DNA of 64,000 nucleotides from Marivita hallyeonensis (lineage in GTDB: Bacteria; Pseudomonadota; Alphaproteobacteria; Rhodobacterales; Rhodobacteraceae): NCBI RefSeq assembly GCF_900129875.1, contig NZ_FQXC01000001.1, positions 124,001 through 188,000 of the forward strand, written 5' to 3'. Numbering within the stretch: the first letter of the stretch is position 1; each line of letters starts with the position of its first letter. A program made the position numbers and the translations under genes. The notes below the pieces were generated by a model. That model was not told the DNA's origin. It ran no database searches and saw nothing but the letters and a program-made list of their open reading frames with translations. Of this stretch, positions 1 to 10,200 are shown piece after piece.

Positions 1-2
1 CA

Positions 3-1166
3 GAGCTGCAGATCTATGGCTTGCACGGCGTCCTCCTCGCGCATGTGTTCTTCAATCTCCCCTTGGCCACGCGGCTTATCCTGCAGGGATGGCTTGCCAT
101 TCCGGCGGAACAATTCCGCCTTGCCGCAACGCTGGGCATGGGACGGCGCGCGATTTGGTCCGCGATCGAGGCACCGATGCTGAAGCGGATCGTGCCCGGT
201 GCCTTTGCGGTGATCTTCGTGATTTGCCTCTCGTCCTTCGCGGTCGCCCTGACATTGGGTGGCGGTCCACGCGCGACGACACTGGAACTGGCCATTTATC
301 AGTCGATGCGCTTCGATTTCGATTTGGCCCGCGCCGCTGTGCTGGGACTTCTGCAGCTCGCACTTGCCTTGACGGCAGGCCTGATCGCCCTGCGGGTCAC
401 ATCCTTGCCGGTGGCCGCGAAAGCGTTTGACCGCGCTGTGCCGAGATGGGACCGCACGAACGCAAGCGCGCGGATCGTCGATGCCGTCTGGATCACCATC
501 GCAGCCCTGTTCCTTCTGACACCGCTCGCGATGGTCGCCGTCAATGGGCTGACGGGTATCACACAGCTTGGACCGTCGGTCTGGCAGGCGGCAGGGCACT
601 CGATCACGGTGGCCCTGGGGTCGACGGCGCTCTGCGTGCTCTGGGCGCTGCCCTTGGCCACCCGCTGGGGAGAATGGCTCGGCTTGGCAGGGATCGCCCT
701 GTCGCCACTCGTTCTTGGCATAGGCCTTTTCCTGATCGTGCGCCCCTTTGCGAACCCGTTCGAGCTTGCTCTCTATGTCACGGCCACCGTGAATGCGTTT
801 GTGAGCCTTCCCTTCGTGCTGCGCATCCTGCGACCCGAGACCGAAGCGATCCGCGCGGACTATACACGGTTGCGGCAGGCAGTTGGCCTGTCCGGATGGG
901 CATGGTTGCGTTGGGTCTTGCTTCCGCGTCTCAAACGGCCGCTTGGCTTTGCCGCGGGGCTCACGGCGGCGCTGTCGATGGGCGATCTCGGGGTGATCGC
1001 GCTCTTCGCCGACCCGGACCGCGCAACACTGCCCCTGAAAGTGTACCAGCTCATGGGCGCTTACAGGATGGAGCAGGCGGCAGGCGGTGCGTTGCTCTTG
1101 CTCTTGCTGAGCCTGGGCCTGTTCTGGCTCTTTGATCGGGGAGGGTGGGTTGGCACTGCGACTTGA
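3..1166 (+). CDS. thiP: Thiamine/TPP ABC transporter permease (5' partial)
   Basis: Inner-membrane permease of the ThiBPQ importer, which takes up thiamine and thiamine phosphates. The frame is open to the left window edge, so the N-terminal part is missing; 387 residues are visible. The first residues (LHGVLLAHVFFNLPLATR) match the characteristic loop of ThiP, and hydrophobic segments recur along the whole length, as expected for a two-domain permease of about 500 residues. A second conserved permease segment with SMGDLG lies near 970-990. The stop codon overlaps the start of the ATPase gene that follows, so the two are translated together. thiB would be expected upstream, outside the window. 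Confidence 0.9.
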   Translation, partial: ELQIYGLHGVLLAHVFFNLPLATRLILQGWLAIPAEQFRLAATLGMGRRAIWSAIEAPMLKRIVPGAFAVIFVICLSSFAVALTLGGGPRATTLELAIYQSMRFDFDLARAAVLGLLQLALALTAGLIALRVTSLPVAAKAFDRAVPRWDRTNASARIVDAVWITIAALFLLTPLAMVAVNGLTGITQLGPSVWQAAGHSITVALGSTALCVLWALPLATRWGEWLGLAGIALSPLVLGIGLFLIVRPFANPFELALYVTATVNAFVSLPFVLRILRPETEAIRADYTRLRQAVGLSGWAWLRWVLLPRLKRPLGFAAGLTAALSMGDLGVIALFADPDRATLPLKVYQLMGAYRMEQAAGGALLLLLLSLGLFWLFDRGGWVGTAT

Positions 1167-1854
1167 AGATATCCACGTGCGCGCCGGAACCTTCGACCTG
1201 CACGCAAGCCTGAGCATAGAGCCCGGTGCCCGCATTGCCGTCATCGGAGCGTCAGGTTCCGGCAAATCAACCTTGCTGGATGTGATTGCGGGGTTTCGGA
1301 TGCCGGAACGCGGGCGATTGTACTGGGCCGAGCGGGACATCACGCGTTTGGCTCCGGCTGACCGTCCCGTCAGCATCTTGTTCCAGGACATCAACCTGTT
1401 TCCCCATCTGACCATCGGCCAGAACCTCGGACTGGCTTTGAATCCCGTCACTGGTCGCTTGCGTAATGACGATGCCAGCACGATCGAGAACGTGCTGGCG
1501 AAAGTGGGACTTGCCGGTTTCGCGCCGCGTCGCCTGTCCGAGATGTCTGGCGGACAGCAAAGCCGCGCTGCGCTCGCGCGCGTTCTGGTGCAGGCGCGGC
1601 CAGTGCTGCTTCTTGACGAACCGTTCGCCGCCTTGGGGCCTGCGCTCAAGGACGAAATGCTGGACTTGGTGACCGAGGTCGCGAGGGCCGAGAACCTCAC
1701 GGTGCTGCTCGTTTCGCATGATCCGAAAGACGCGCTGCGTTTCGCGCCACAGACGATTGTCGTTGACGATGGTCAGGTGTTCGCGCCGCAGGACACCCGT
1801 ACCCTTCTGGACAATCCACCGCCCGGCCTGAAGGCTTACCTTGGCGGCGCCTGA
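1150..1854 (+). CDS. thiQ: Thiamine ABC transporter ATP-binding protein
   Basis: ATPase subunit that powers thiamine uptake with ThiP. It is 234 residues, normal for ThiQ. Walker A is GASGSGKST at about residues 33-41, the signature motif is MSGGQQSRAALAR, and Walker B is LLLDEPFAALGP. I chose the TTG at 1150 because a GGGAGG ribosome-binding site lies just upstream and the start overlaps the thiP stop by 17 bp; a TTG at 1132 is an alternative but would sit further inside thiP. The gene ends before a bidirectional terminator shared with petC. Confidence 0.92.
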   Translation: MALRLEDIHVRAGTFDLHASLSIEPGARIAVIGASGSGKSTLLDVIAGFRMPERGRLYWAERDITRLAPADRPVSILFQDINLFPHLTIGQNLGLALNPVTGRLRNDDASTIENVLAKVGLAGFAPRRLSEMSGGQQSRAALARVLVQARPVLLLDEPFAALGPALKDEMLDLVTEVARAENLTVLLVSHDPKDALRFAPQTIVVDDGQVFAPQDTRTLLDNPPPGLKAYLGGA

Positions 1855-1879
1855 CGCGGCAATGACACCAGCAACGAAA

Positions 1880-1906
1880 AAAGCCCCGCCGAACGGGCGG
1901 GGCTTT
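1880..1906. terminator. Bidirectional intrinsic terminator between thiQ and petC
   Basis: Perfect 11-bp stem AAAGCCCCGCC / GGCGGGGCTTT around a 5-base loop, with A-rich sequence on the left and T-rich on the right. It can therefore terminate the convergent thiPQ and petABC transcripts. Confidence 0.85.
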
Positions 1907-1927
1907 CCAATGAATTCGCGGTGAAAG

Positions 1928-2716
1928 TTATTCTTTCACGCGTGCCTTGACCGGCGCCCAGATGCGCTTGTTGGTCAGGTAGAGCAACACCGACAGGATG
2001 GTGAGGAACACAACCCCGACGAAGCCCGCCTGCTTGCGCGCCATCATCTTCGGTTCCGCCGCCCACATCAGGAAGGCCGCCACGTCCTGCGCCTGCTGTT
2101 CAACCGTGGCTTCAGTGCCGTCTGCGTATTCCACGTCATCGCCGTAGAAGACCGGTGCCATCGAAATCCAGCCGCCCGGGAACGCCTTGTTCTCGTACAG
2201 GATCGTTCCGGCTTCTTCCTTTTCCTCGCCAGTATATCCGGCCAGCAGGGAGGCAATGTACTCGGGTCCGCCCATACCTTTGAAGAACTGGTTGATACCG
2301 AGGCCATAAGGACCGGAGAACCCGGCACGGGCCTTGGCCATAAGGCTCAGGTCAGGTGCACCGACGGCATTGTTGGCCGGGAAGTGGTCGACGGGTGTGG
2401 CGGGACGGAAGTCCTCGATCGCCTCATCGTAGACTTCGTAGTTCTGCTCCGCATAGGCGCGGACCTGATCTTCAGGCATACCCGGACCGTCCGAGGCGGA
2501 CAGTGTCCGGATCGGCACGTATTGCAAGCCGTGACATGCCGAGCAGATCTGGGTGTAGACCTGCAAGCCACGCTGCAGCTGTGCCTGATCGTAGGTGCCG
2601 AACGCGCCTTCAAACGAGAAGTCGAAATTCGTCACTTCTCCGGTCTTTCCGGCGGCAAACGCGCCGGAAGCCGATGCGATGGCGATGGACGCCACTAGGG
2701 CAAGTTTCTTAAGCAT
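1928..2716 (-). CDS. petC: Cytochrome c1, bc1 complex
   Basis: Haem-c subunit of the ubiquinol-cytochrome c reductase; passes electrons from the Rieske centre to cytochrome c. It is 262 residues with a Sec signal ([21 protein letters not shown]), the haem-binding CSACH at residues 58-62 and a C-terminal membrane anchor near residues 237-255 followed by a basic tail. The frame continues upstream into petB, but the ATG at 2716 has an AAGGA ribosome-binding site and starts the signal peptide. It is the last gene of petABC, 16 bp after petB. Confidence 0.96.
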   Translation of the reverse strand: MLKKLALVASIAIASASGAFAAGKTGEVTNFDFSFEGAFGTYDQAQLQRGLQVYTQICSACHGLQYVPIRTLSASDGPGMPEDQVRAYAEQNYEVYDEAIEDFRPATPVDHFPANNAVGAPDLSLMAKARAGFSGPYGLGINQFFKGMGGPEYIASLLAGYTGEEKEEAGTILYENKAFPGGWISMAPVFYGDDVEYADGTEATVEQQAQDVAAFLMWAAEPKMMARKQAGFVGVVFLTILSVLLYLTNKRIWAPVKARVKE

Positions 2717-2732
2717 TGGTGCTTGTCCTTTC

Positions 2733-4079
2733 TTACTCGGCCGGTGTCGCAGCAGGTGCGCCATCGGTTGCCGAGGACTTGCCATAATGCGCCTTGAAGT
2801 CTTCTTCGATGGTGTCCGGCTGCGGCAGCGGCTTTTCAAGCACGCCAAGCAGCGGCAGGATCACGAGGAAGTAGGCGAACCAGTAGGTGGAGCCGATCAG
2901 GGCGATGTATGGGTAGATGCCTTCAGCAGGCATCGCGCCGACCCAAGTCAGAACCACAAAGTTCACCACGAAGACCCAGAACCACATCTTGAACATCGGA
3001 CGGTAGCGGCCAGAACGGACGGACGATGTGTCCAGCCACGGTGCCAGCGCCATGACGGCAATCGCACCGAACATCGCCAGAACACCGAAGAACTTCGCGT
3101 CGATGATGCCGCCGGTCAGGAAGTTGACCGCGATGACCAGCCACACTTCGGTGTCGAACGCGCGCAGGATCGCGTAGAACGGCAGGAAGTACCATTCCGG
3201 AACGATGTGTGCAGGCGTCGCCAGCGGGTTGGCCTCGATGTAGTTGTCCGGGTGCCCAAGGTAGTTCGGCATAAAGCCGACGACCGCGAAGAACACCGCG
3301 AGGATTACCGCCAGAGCAAAGAGGTCCTTGATCACGAAGTAGGGCCAGAAGGGCAGCGTGTCTTTTTCCGCTTCCGCCTTCGACGTGCGGCGCACTTCGA
3401 CACCGGTCGGGTTGTTGTTGCCCGTGGTGTGGAAGGCCCAGATATGCACGATCACGAGACCGGCAATCACGAACGGCAGCAGGTAGTGCAGCGAGAAGAA
3501 GCGGTTCAGCGTGGCGTTGTCCACGGCAGGTCCGCCCAACAGCCATGTCTGAATGCTCTCACCGATGAACGGGATGGCACCGAACAGGCCGGTAATCACG
3601 GTCGCGCCCCAGAAGGACATCTGTCCCCATGGCAGCACGTAGCCCATGAACGCCGTGCCCATCATCAAGAGGTAGATCAGCATACCGATGATCCACGTGA
3701 TCTCGCGCGGGGCTTTGTAAGACCCGTAGTAGAGACCGCGGAAGATGTGCAGATACACCGCGATAAAGAACAGCGATGCGCCGTTCTGATGCAGGTAGCG
3801 CAGCATGTGGCCACCGTTCACGTTACGCATGATGTGCTCGACCGAGGCGAAGGCCAGATCGACATGCGGCGTGTAATGCATCGCCAGCACGATGCCGGTG
3901 ATGATCTGCAGTGCCAGACAGAAGGTCAGCACGATCCCCCAGATCCACATCCAGTTCAGGTTCTTGGGTGTGGGGATCATGATGGTGTCGTACATCAGGC
4001 CGACAACGGGGAGGCGGCGATGCAGCCACTTCTCACCGCCAGTCGTCGGTTCGTAATGATCGTGTGGAATTCCAGACAT
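2733..4079 (-). CDS. petB: Cytochrome b, bc1 complex
   Basis: Central membrane subunit of the bc1 complex, holding haems bL and bH and the two quinone sites. It is 448 residues, usual for alphaproteobacterial cytochrome b, with eight or so hydrophobic helices. The Qo-site PEWY motif is visible ([13 protein letters not shown]), as is [17 protein letters not shown] in the first half. It lies 12 bp downstream of petA and 16 bp upstream of petC on the same strand. Large open frames on the opposite strand here are shadows. Confidence 0.97.
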   Translation of the reverse strand: MSGIPHDHYEPTTGGEKWLHRRLPVVGLMYDTIMIPTPKNLNWMWIWGIVLTFCLALQIITGIVLAMHYTPHVDLAFASVEHIMRNVNGGHMLRYLHQNGASLFFIAVYLHIFRGLYYGSYKAPREITWIIGMLIYLLMMGTAFMGYVLPWGQMSFWGATVITGLFGAIPFIGESIQTWLLGGPAVDNATLNRFFSLHYLLPFVIAGLVIVHIWAFHTTGNNNPTGVEVRRTSKAEAEKDTLPFWPYFVIKDLFALAVILAVFFAVVGFMPNYLGHPDNYIEANPLATPAHIVPEWYFLPFYAILRAFDTEVWLVIAVNFLTGGIIDAKFFGVLAMFGAIAVMALAPWLDTSSVRSGRYRPMFKMWFWVFVVNFVVLTWVGAMPAEGIYPYIALIGSTYWFAYFLVILPLLGVLEKPLPQPDTIEEDFKAHYGKSSATDGAPAATPAE

Positions 4080-4091
4080 TCGCGTGTCTCC

Positions 4092-4655
4092 TTATCCCAG
4101 CAGGATTGTTGTTTCGTCGACGAATTCGGCCGGCGGAACCGGAAGGTTCGTCGGCGCGGGACCCCTACGAATGCGGCCCGAAGTGTCATAGTGCGATCCG
4201 TGGCAGGGGCAGAACCAGCCGTTGTAATCGCCCGCTCCATCGCCCAGCGGCACGCAGCCAAGGTGCGTACACACACCCATCATGACAAGCCATTCGCCGG
4301 ACTCGTCAAGCGCGCGGTTCTCGTCCGTCGCGGGTGCGCTGGCGTCGATATTTTCGTTCTGTGCAATTGGGTCGACAAGGTCCGAAACCTCGACAGCGCG
4401 CGCTGCTTCGATCTCTTCTGCGGTGCGCCGGCGGATAAACACCGGTTTGCCGAGCCATTTCACGGTAATTTGAGTGCCTTCGGAAACGCCTGACACGTCC
4501 ACACGAATGGAGGACAGCGCCAGAACGTCGGCAGAGGGGTTCATCTGGTTGACCAGAGGCCAAACAGCGGCACCTGTTGCAACAGCGCCCGCACCAGCGG
4601 TTGCGTAGTAAAGGAAGTCCCTCCGGGTGCCTTCGTGGTGTTCTGCGTTGGACAC
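4092..4655 (-). CDS. petA: Rieske iron-sulfur subunit, bc1 complex
   Basis: Carries the 2Fe-2S cluster that takes an electron from ubiquinol at the Qo site. It is 187 residues. The N-terminus has a Tat-type twin arginine ([13 protein letters not shown]) followed by a single membrane anchor. Cluster ligands are clear: C129-T-H131-L-G-C134 and C149-P-C151-H152, in CTHLGC and CPCHGSH. First gene of the petABC operon; the promoter should lie in 4656-4877, shared with the divergent outer-membrane protein gene. Confidence 0.97.
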   Translation of the reverse strand: MSNAEHHEGTRRDFLYYATAGAGAVATGAAVWPLVNQMNPSADVLALSSIRVDVSGVSEGTQITVKWLGKPVFIRRRTAEEIEAARAVEVSDLVDPIAQNENIDASAPATDENRALDESGEWLVMMGVCTHLGCVPLGDGAGDYNGWFCPCHGSHYDTSGRIRRGPAPTNLPVPPAEFVDETTILLG

Positions 4656-4877
4656 GAGGTTTTCTCCATACAGAGGCCGATCGTCTGGCCAAGAATTCGG
4701 GTTCGGCCACAGACTCCTGCGGCGCTCCGAGGCGCTATTTAGCGGGCGACCCCCTAGCCGTCCACCTCTGGACGAACTAGGTTAGCGATAAGCGCCACTG
4801 TGTCGCGGCAAAAAGCGAGGCGCAGCGCTAACAATGCAGCTATGCTGCGTCGTCACGGTCAAATGGACGTCGGTCTG

Positions 4878-5540
4878 ATGAAGAAAGCGATTCTCGCAGG
4901 GGTTTTGATGCTGGGCGGCACCGCTTCTCCGGCGCTCGCCGAGATGGAGCTGTCGATCTACACAGGCTGGCAGACCGCGCCTCACAGCCGCGTGCGTGGC
5001 GACTACCCCGGAACAGGTGCTGATTTCGACGCGCTGATCGGGTGGGAAGGGCGTTCGTTCGAGATGCCGCCCTATTACGGTGTGCGCGGCACGTGGTGGC
5101 AAAGTGAAACCCTCGGTTTCGGACTCGAATTCACCCACGCCAAGGTCTACGCCCCGGACGATGAAAAGGAAGAGATCGGGTTCTCCGACCTCGAATTCAC
5201 CGACGGCCTGAACATCGTGACGGTGAATGCGTATCAGCGCTGGCCCGGTCTGTGGGCCGAGGGCAGCATCACTCCGTACATTGGCGGCGGTATCGGCGTG
5301 GCCATCCCGCATGTGGACATCGACACGACAACCGGGATCGAGGAATACGGATTTCAGCTCACCGGTCCGGCAGCGCGCCTGACGGCCGGCGTGACCTACG
5401 ATCTGAATGATCGCTTCGCGGTTTTCGGTGAATACCAGTTCACCTATTCGCAGAACTCGGTCGATCTGCCCGAGGGCGGCGATCTCGAGACCGACATCAA
5501 GACAAACGCGCTCAATATCGGTCTGACGCTGAAGTTCTGA
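4878..5540 (+). CDS. Outer-membrane beta-barrel protein (possible lipid A oxidase-like)
   Basis: A 220-residue exported protein with a clean Sec signal (MKKAILAGVLMLGGTASPALA). The mature part has alternating hydrophobic/polar strands (GGGIGVAIPHV, AVFGEYQFTYS) and ends in a hydrophobic strand closing with phenylalanine (LNIGLTLKF), the usual C-terminal signal of beta-barrel outer-membrane proteins. I recall relatives in Rhizobiales and roseobacters annotated as lipid A oxidase (LpxQ-type), but I cannot confirm that here. The ATG at 4878 is chosen because it begins the signal peptide; an in-frame ATG at 4863 is possible. Confidence 0.8.
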   Translation: MKKAILAGVLMLGGTASPALAEMELSIYTGWQTAPHSRVRGDYPGTGADFDALIGWEGRSFEMPPYYGVRGTWWQSETLGFGLEFTHAKVYAPDDEKEEIGFSDLEFTDGLNIVTVNAYQRWPGLWAEGSITPYIGGGIGVAIPHVDIDTTTGIEEYGFQLTGPAARLTAGVTYDLNDRFAVFGEYQFTYSQNSVDLPEGGDLETDIKTNALNIGLTLKF

Positions 5541-5541
5541 T

Positions 5542-6285
5542 CTACTTGTCCCGCGCCAGCGCGCGGCGTGATCCGGGCAACATCCAGATCACCGTACCGA
5601 TATAGATCAAGCTCAACACAACAAGCGCGATCCAGGTGTAGATGGCAATTGCCGCGCCGATGGCTGCAAATCCCACAAGGAACACTTTGACCCGGCGCTG
5701 GCTGATCCGCGTCGTCTTGAAAGACCAGACAGGGAACCGCCCGATCATCAGGAACCCGACCCCCGCGATGTAAATCGACAGCAGCACGTCCGAGATGATC
5801 TGGTCGCTGTCAAAGGCGAAAGACGCATACATCGGCAGCATCACAAGGATCGCTCCGGCGGGTGAAGGGATTCCCATGAAATAAGCGTTTTCCGCCGATC
5901 CGTTCTCGGCTTTCCGCGCCACGTTGAATCGCGCCAGACGCGTCACGGCGCAAATTGCGTAAACCAGCACCGCCAGCCAGCCCAACTGCCGCGTGTCATC
6001 CAGCGCCCAGACATAGAGCAGCATCCCCGGAGCCACGCCGAAGTTCAGGAAATCCGCCAGCGAGTCGAGTTCCGCGCCCATCTTGCTGTCGCTCTGCAAC
6101 GCGCGGGCCAAGCGTCCGTCCACCCCATCGAGGATCGCCGCCAGCAGGATCAGTTGCACCGCAAGTTCGTAATTCCCCTGCAATCCGAACCGGATCGCCG
6201 TCAGCCCGGCCACGATGGCCGTCACCGTGATCATGTTCGGCAACAGCTGGATCAGTGTCAGCTTATCGCCGTTGCCGTTGGTCAT
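5542..6285 (-). CDS. pssA: CDP-diacylglycerol-serine O-phosphatidyltransferase
   Basis: Makes phosphatidylserine from CDP-diacylglycerol and L-serine in the inner membrane, the first committed step to phosphatidylethanolamine. It is 247 residues with several membrane helices. The CDP-alcohol phosphotransferase motif is complete: D53-G-V-D56-G-R-L-A-R61, then G70, D74 and D78. The ATG overlaps the psd stop by 4 bp (ATGA), so the two consecutive pathway enzymes are translationally coupled. Confidence 0.95.
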   Translation of the reverse strand: MTNGNGDKLTLIQLLPNMITVTAIVAGLTAIRFGLQGNYELAVQLILLAAILDGVDGRLARALQSDSKMGAELDSLADFLNFGVAPGMLLYVWALDDTRQLGWLAVLVYAICAVTRLARFNVARKAENGSAENAYFMGIPSPAGAILVMLPMYASFAFDSDQIISDVLLSIYIAGVGFLMIGRFPVWSFKTTRISQRRVKVFLVGFAAIGAAIAIYTWIALVVLSLIYIGTVIWMLPGSRRALARDK

Positions 6286-6944
6286 TTGCCAAGATCCGCA
6301 ATCACAGTCTCGCCCGCGATCATCGTCTGGCCGATCTTCACCGACGGCTCCACACCTTGTGGCAGGTAAATATCGAGGCGCGATCCAAAACGGATCAGTC
6401 CGAACCGCTCTCCGCGATCCAGAACCGCGCCTTCCTGCGTAAAGCTCACGATCCGCCGCGCCACAAGTCCCGCGATCTGCGTCACAGTCAGGATGCGATC
6501 ATCCGACATCCGGATTACCAGCGAATTCCTCTCGTTGTCCTCGCTCGCCTTGTCGAGCGACGCGTTCAGGAACTTGCCGGGTTTGTATGCGATGGTTTCG
6601 ACTTTGCCCGCCACTGGCGCGCGGTTCACATGGCAGTTGAAGACCGACATGAATACGCTGACACGGGTCAGCTCCTGCTCCGGCAACCCCAACTCGCGCG
6701 GCGGCACCGCCGGTTCGATGAGCGAGACAACACCGTCCGCCGGGCTGATCACAAGTCCGGGCGCGTCGGGCGTCACGCGTTCGGGATCGCGGAAGAAGTA
6801 GTAGCACCAGACCGTCAGGCCGACGCCGATCCAGCCCAGCACATCCTCGATCGCGAAGAGCACCAGTGTCACCGCCGCAAAGATCGCCACGAATTTGCGA
6901 CCCTCGGGGTGCATCGGCTTGATAAACGTATCGGTCATCCGCAT
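6282..6944 (-). CDS. psd: Phosphatidylserine decarboxylase proenzyme
   Basis: Decarboxylates phosphatidylserine to phosphatidylethanolamine. It is 220 residues, the short archaeal/alphaproteobacterial form (PSD-A type). The self-cleavage site that makes the pyruvoyl group is visible as G187-S188 in RFGSRLDIY. One or two membrane helices occur near residues 17-50, followed by [10 protein letters not shown], a well-conserved stretch. It precedes pssA with a 4-bp overlap. A second in-frame ATG at 6938 is an alternative start. Confidence 0.95.
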   Translation of the reverse strand: MRMTDTFIKPMHPEGRKFVAIFAAVTLVLFAIEDVLGWIGVGLTVWCYYFFRDPERVTPDAPGLVISPADGVVSLIEPAVPPRELGLPEQELTRVSVFMSVFNCHVNRAPVAGKVETIAYKPGKFLNASLDKASEDNERNSLVIRMSDDRILTVTQIAGLVARRIVSFTQEGAVLDRGERFGLIRFGSRLDIYLPQGVEPSVKIGQTMIAGETVIADLGK

Positions 6945-7029
6945 CGCGGTAGATTCCTCTGAAAAGATTGCGCGTCGGTAAACCGGGCCGCGCGAACGCG
7001 CAAGTCAGGCGCGACAGGACGACACGTCA

Positions 7030-7632
7030 TCACTCGGGCTTTGTCGCCACCATGCTGTCGCGCTGTGAAAACGTCTCGTACCACGCCGCTAGCGTGTCGC
7101 GCCCCGTCCGCCACGACCGCGCATCGTGCCGGAAATCGAGATAGCCCAGGGCACAGCCAATCGCGATATGCCCCATATCCATGCGGCCGTTCAGGTGACT
7201 CATCCACCGTGTGTTCAACGCATCGAGCGCGCGGCTGACCTTTGACCACTGCCCCTCGACCCAGGGCTGATGCACCTTGTCTTCCGGTCGGAACCGCATC
7301 TCATACACCATGAGCACTGCCGCATCCATGATCCCGTCCGCAGTCGCCTCAAGCGTCAGCGTGTCCCACAGCCGCCGCTCGGGGTAGAGCCCGGCGTCAG
7401 CGCGCGCATCCAGGAAGCGGCAGATCACCCGGCTGTCATAGATCGTCGGTCCATCGGCGCGGATCAGCGCTGGGATCTTCCCGACCGGGTTCGCAGCGAT
7501 GAGTTTGGAATCCGGCTCAATCGGGGATGCGGTCACATCGACCTGTTCCACATCCGCAAACTGACCTGTCTCATGCAAGGTCACCAGAACCTTGCGAACA
7601 AATGGTGACGGACCGGCGCGAAGAAGTTGCAT
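7030..7632 (-). CDS. Glutathione S-transferase family protein
   Basis: A 200-residue soluble GST-fold protein. The N-terminal thioredoxin-like domain starts MQLLRAGPSPFVRKVLV and contains the cis-proline stretch NPVGKIPALI and the glutathione-binding acidic/Ser segment (TIYDSRVICRFLD). The rest is the helical C-terminal domain. The SPFVRK active-site region and length fit the bacterial GST N-3 type. The substrate cannot be told. It stands alone between psd and paiB. Confidence 0.88.
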   Translation of the reverse strand: MQLLRAGPSPFVRKVLVTLHETGQFADVEQVDVTASPIEPDSKLIAANPVGKIPALIRADGPTIYDSRVICRFLDARADAGLYPERRLWDTLTLEATADGIMDAAVLMVYEMRFRPEDKVHQPWVEGQWSKVSRALDALNTRWMSHLNGRMDMGHIAIGCALGYLDFRHDARSWRTGRDTLAAWYETFSQRDSMVATKPE

Positions 7633-7729
7633 GATGATGCCTCCCTGATGGTTGATGTGAAGCTAAGTGCTCCGGTCGGCATTTGCCAATGCAATCGGTC
7701 GACAGGTGAAAGGATGCGGCACCGGACCC

Positions 7730-7755
7730 TCGGCTTTCCGTCGTCGGAAAGCCGA
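7730..7755. terminator. Hairpin downstream of paiB-like gene
   Basis: Perfect 11-bp stem TCGGCTTTCCG / CGGAAAGCCGA around a TCGT loop, 6 bp past the stop of the PaiB-like gene. There is no T tract, so it may act as an mRNA 3' end or a weak terminator. Confidence 0.5.
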
Positions 7756-7761
7756 CACCCC

Positions 7762-8382
7762 TCACAAATCGGGCGGCTCTGTCATGAGCGCCGACAGCGC
7801 ATCAAGCTCCGTCCCGATGCCTGCCGTCAACGCACGCGCCGCTCCCAAACGGGCTGCTTCGTCCTTGTTCTGTCCCAGCTTCCATGTCGCTGAGATGTCC
7901 GCGACCGCCATCCGGCACGGGACGATCATGCGCATCATTTTTTCCAGTACCTCTGGTGTCATCTTGTCCGTCGTCCAAGGCGTCTTGGGTGCCAGCCGCG
8001 CTTCGTAAAATGCCGACTGGGTATCAAGCACGCGCCGCATCTCGTCTTGCGGCAACCGCTCCAGCGTTCCAGTGATCTGCACCGCTACGTAGTTCCACGT
8101 CGGTACCTGATCCGCGACACCGTACCAATCGGGCGAAATATATCCGTCGGGCCCAGACACCGCGATGCGGGCGGGCAGGGGCACTTTCAAGGCACGGGCA
8201 ATCGGGTTGGCCCGCACCAGATGGATCAACACCTCGGTTCCGTCCTCGGATATCAGGATCGGCACATGCGCGAGATTTGGCACCGGATCGCCGTTGATCA
8301 CCAAGGTGCCGAACCCTCGGTCGCGCACGAGGGCGATGTCCTTAAGATGATCCTGGCTATGAAATGTCGGGTTTGGATGCAT
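7762..8382 (-). CDS. PaiB-type FMN-binding protein
   Basis: A 206-residue member of the FMN-binding split-barrel family that includes Bacillus PaiB, described as a negative regulator of sporulation and protease genes. Family hallmarks are at the N-terminus (MHPNPTFHSQD, FGTLVINGDPVPNLAHVP) and in the centre (HLVRANPIARAL, GPDGYISPDWYG). The role in Rhodobacterales is not established, and a redox or cofactor-linked function is as likely as gene regulation. It is monocistronic, with a hairpin after its stop. Confidence 0.85.
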   Translation of the reverse strand: MHPNPTFHSQDHLKDIALVRDRGFGTLVINGDPVPNLAHVPILISEDGTEVLIHLVRANPIARALKVPLPARIAVSGPDGYISPDWYGVADQVPTWNYVAVQITGTLERLPQDEMRRVLDTQSAFYEARLAPKTPWTTDKMTPEVLEKMMRMIVPCRMAVADISATWKLGQNKDEAARLGAARALTAGIGTELDALSALMTEPPDL

Positions 8383-8462
8383 GGCTCATCTCACGGATTT
8401 AAACCGCACCTTGCTTGCCACGTCCGACCTTGAAACGCCCGGGAAACATTGTATCCGGACAA

Positions 8463-9389
8463 TTATCCCGATTTGGGATGCGTTGCCTCGTAGACCTTCA
8501 TCAGATGGACGGTGTCGACCGAAGTATAGGCCTGTGTCGTCGACAGGGAGGCATGTCCGAGCAATTCCTGGATCGCCCGCAAATCCCCGCCTGCAGACAA
8601 GAGATGTGTCGCAAAGCTGTGCCGCATCGCATGAGGTGTCGCGGTCGCGGGCAGGCCCAATTGCATCCGCGCCTGTTCCGTGACTTTCTGCACGAGCCTT
8701 GGGTTCAATGCGCCGCCCCGGACGCCGCGAAAGACCGGTTTGTCGGTCTCCGTCTCGAACGGGCAGAGCTTCAGATAGGTGGCCACCGCCTGCCGCGCGA
8801 CGGGTAGTACGGGGACCACCCGCTCCTTGCCGCCCTTGCCGACGATCCGCATCGCCTCGCCCAGGGGAAGGTCGCGGCCCATCAACCCCAAAGCCTCGGA
8901 TATCCGCAACCCGCAGCCATAAAGCAGCGTCACCACCGCCATATCCCGTGCACCGACCCAGCCTGTTTGCGACTGCTCACCGACAGTTGCGATCATCGCC
9001 CGCGCGGCATCTTCGTTCAGAGGACGGGGAAGCTTCTTCTCGAACTTTGGCGCGCGTGTCGACAAAACCGCGGTCGGTTCGAATCCCTCGCGTTCGGCCA
9101 GCCAGCGATAGAACGACTTCACCGCCGACAGCTTGCGCGCCAGAGACCGCGCACTTGCACCGCCGGATCGTGTCTGCGCCATCCAGGCGCGCATGTCCGT
9201 CACGGCAATCCGTGACAGCGGCGCAAGTCCCTGCGCGTCGCCTTTGTACTCGGTCATGAATGTGATGAAATCGACGACATCCGTCCGATACGCTGTCAGC
9301 GTATTCTCCGCCGTTCCCTTCAACGCCCGGCTTGCCGCAAGCCATCCCTCCAGAGCGTCACGCGCCGCCGGAGAGATCACGATGCTCAC
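8463..9389 (-). CDS. xerC: Tyrosine recombinase XerC
   Basis: Site-specific recombinase that with XerD resolves chromosome dimers at dif. The 308-residue length is normal when the GTG at 9389 is used. That codon overlaps the DUF484 stop (GTGA), and the frame upstream of it lies inside DUF484. The N-terminal SAM-like domain (ENTLTAYRTDVVDFITF) is followed by the catalytic domain: Arg in GCGLRISEALGL, His-x-x-Arg in HAMRHSFATHL, then LGHASLSTTQAYT carrying the second His and the nucleophilic Tyr. Confidence 0.93.
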   Translation of the reverse strand: MSIVISPAARDALEGWLAASRALKGTAENTLTAYRTDVVDFITFMTEYKGDAQGLAPLSRIAVTDMRAWMAQTRSGGASARSLARKLSAVKSFYRWLAEREGFEPTAVLSTRAPKFEKKLPRPLNEDAARAMIATVGEQSQTGWVGARDMAVVTLLYGCGLRISEALGLMGRDLPLGEAMRIVGKGGKERVVPVLPVARQAVATYLKLCPFETETDKPVFRGVRGGALNPRLVQKVTEQARMQLGLPATATPHAMRHSFATHLLSAGGDLRAIQELLGHASLSTTQAYTSVDTVHLMKVYEATHPKSG

Positions 9390-10090
9390 GACAACCAGCG
9401 CCGCATCTGACGCTCGAACACTCCGGTGAAGAACGTCAAAAGGTCCGTGCCTTGCTGCGGCGTGAACTGGTGCGGGTCTTCCGCGCCCATCACCAGCAAG
9501 CCTGGCAACCGTCCCGGACCGAAATCGAGCTTCAGACACGCCTCGGACCGGACCCAATCCGCCTTGTCGCCATAAATCTCGGGCTGGCCCCGCTCGATCT
9601 GGCGCAATGTCACCTGCCGTGCGGGGACATCCCGTCCAGCAGTGAGGTACTGGTCGATGAAACCGGGTGCCGCGACCGACAGAACTGACCCCAGCCGCTT
9701 GATCGCCGGGTCCTCATCGTTCTGCACCGATTCCAGCACCAGTTTGATCACGTCGACCCGCAGGATTTCGGCCACGTCGCCGCCAAGGTCTTTCAGAAAT
9801 GGTTCGAACTCTACCGGGTCCATCAGACGCAGGATCGCACGATGCACCTGATTGGTTCCGGCCAGGTTTTCGTAGGCCGCCGCGATCACCGAACGGTGCG
9901 TGTCTTCCAGCCGGTCAAGACGGGCTTCGAGCCGGTCCATGGCAATGCCGCGCAGGTCCACGATGTTCCCGCCCATGGCGCGTTCATTCGCGGCGATCAA
10001 AGCGCGCATCAGGTCCTGATCTTCGAGAATCATGTCGGGGCGCGTCATGATCGTTTCGCGCAACGTATCGTCTATTTGGGGGCTGCTCAT
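9386..10090 (-). CDS. DUF484 family protein
   Basis: A 234-residue cytoplasmic protein of the DUF484 family, which has a GAF-like fold and is found next to xerC in many proteobacteria. The pattern is typical: an N-terminal helical part, then segments such as APGFIDQYLTAG and LLVMGAEDPHQFTPQQGTDLLTFF, the latter being the most conserved end of the family. Its stop overlaps the xerC GTG by 4 bp. No enzymatic function is known; the constant pairing with xerC is the main clue. Confidence 0.88.
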   Translation of the reverse strand: MSSPQIDDTLRETIMTRPDMILEDQDLMRALIAANERAMGGNIVDLRGIAMDRLEARLDRLEDTHRSVIAAAYENLAGTNQVHRAILRLMDPVEFEPFLKDLGGDVAEILRVDVIKLVLESVQNDEDPAIKRLGSVLSVAAPGFIDQYLTAGRDVPARQVTLRQIERGQPEIYGDKADWVRSEACLKLDFGPGRLPGLLVMGAEDPHQFTPQQGTDLLTFFTGVFERQMRRWLS

Positions 10091-10200
10091 GCCATCCTCG
10101 GTATCGTCTTTGGCGCGAACCTATCAGGGACGCTGCCAAGATGCGCGCCTTTTTTCGGCCCGGAATGAAAACTGTGGCAGAAGCGCAGGGGCGCCTCAGA

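Noticed and set aside
2595-4493. 632-residue open frame on the plus strand
   Set aside because: Antisense to petB and petA, whose products are unmistakable. Composition is His/Arg/Gln-rich with no domain: a GC-rich shadow.
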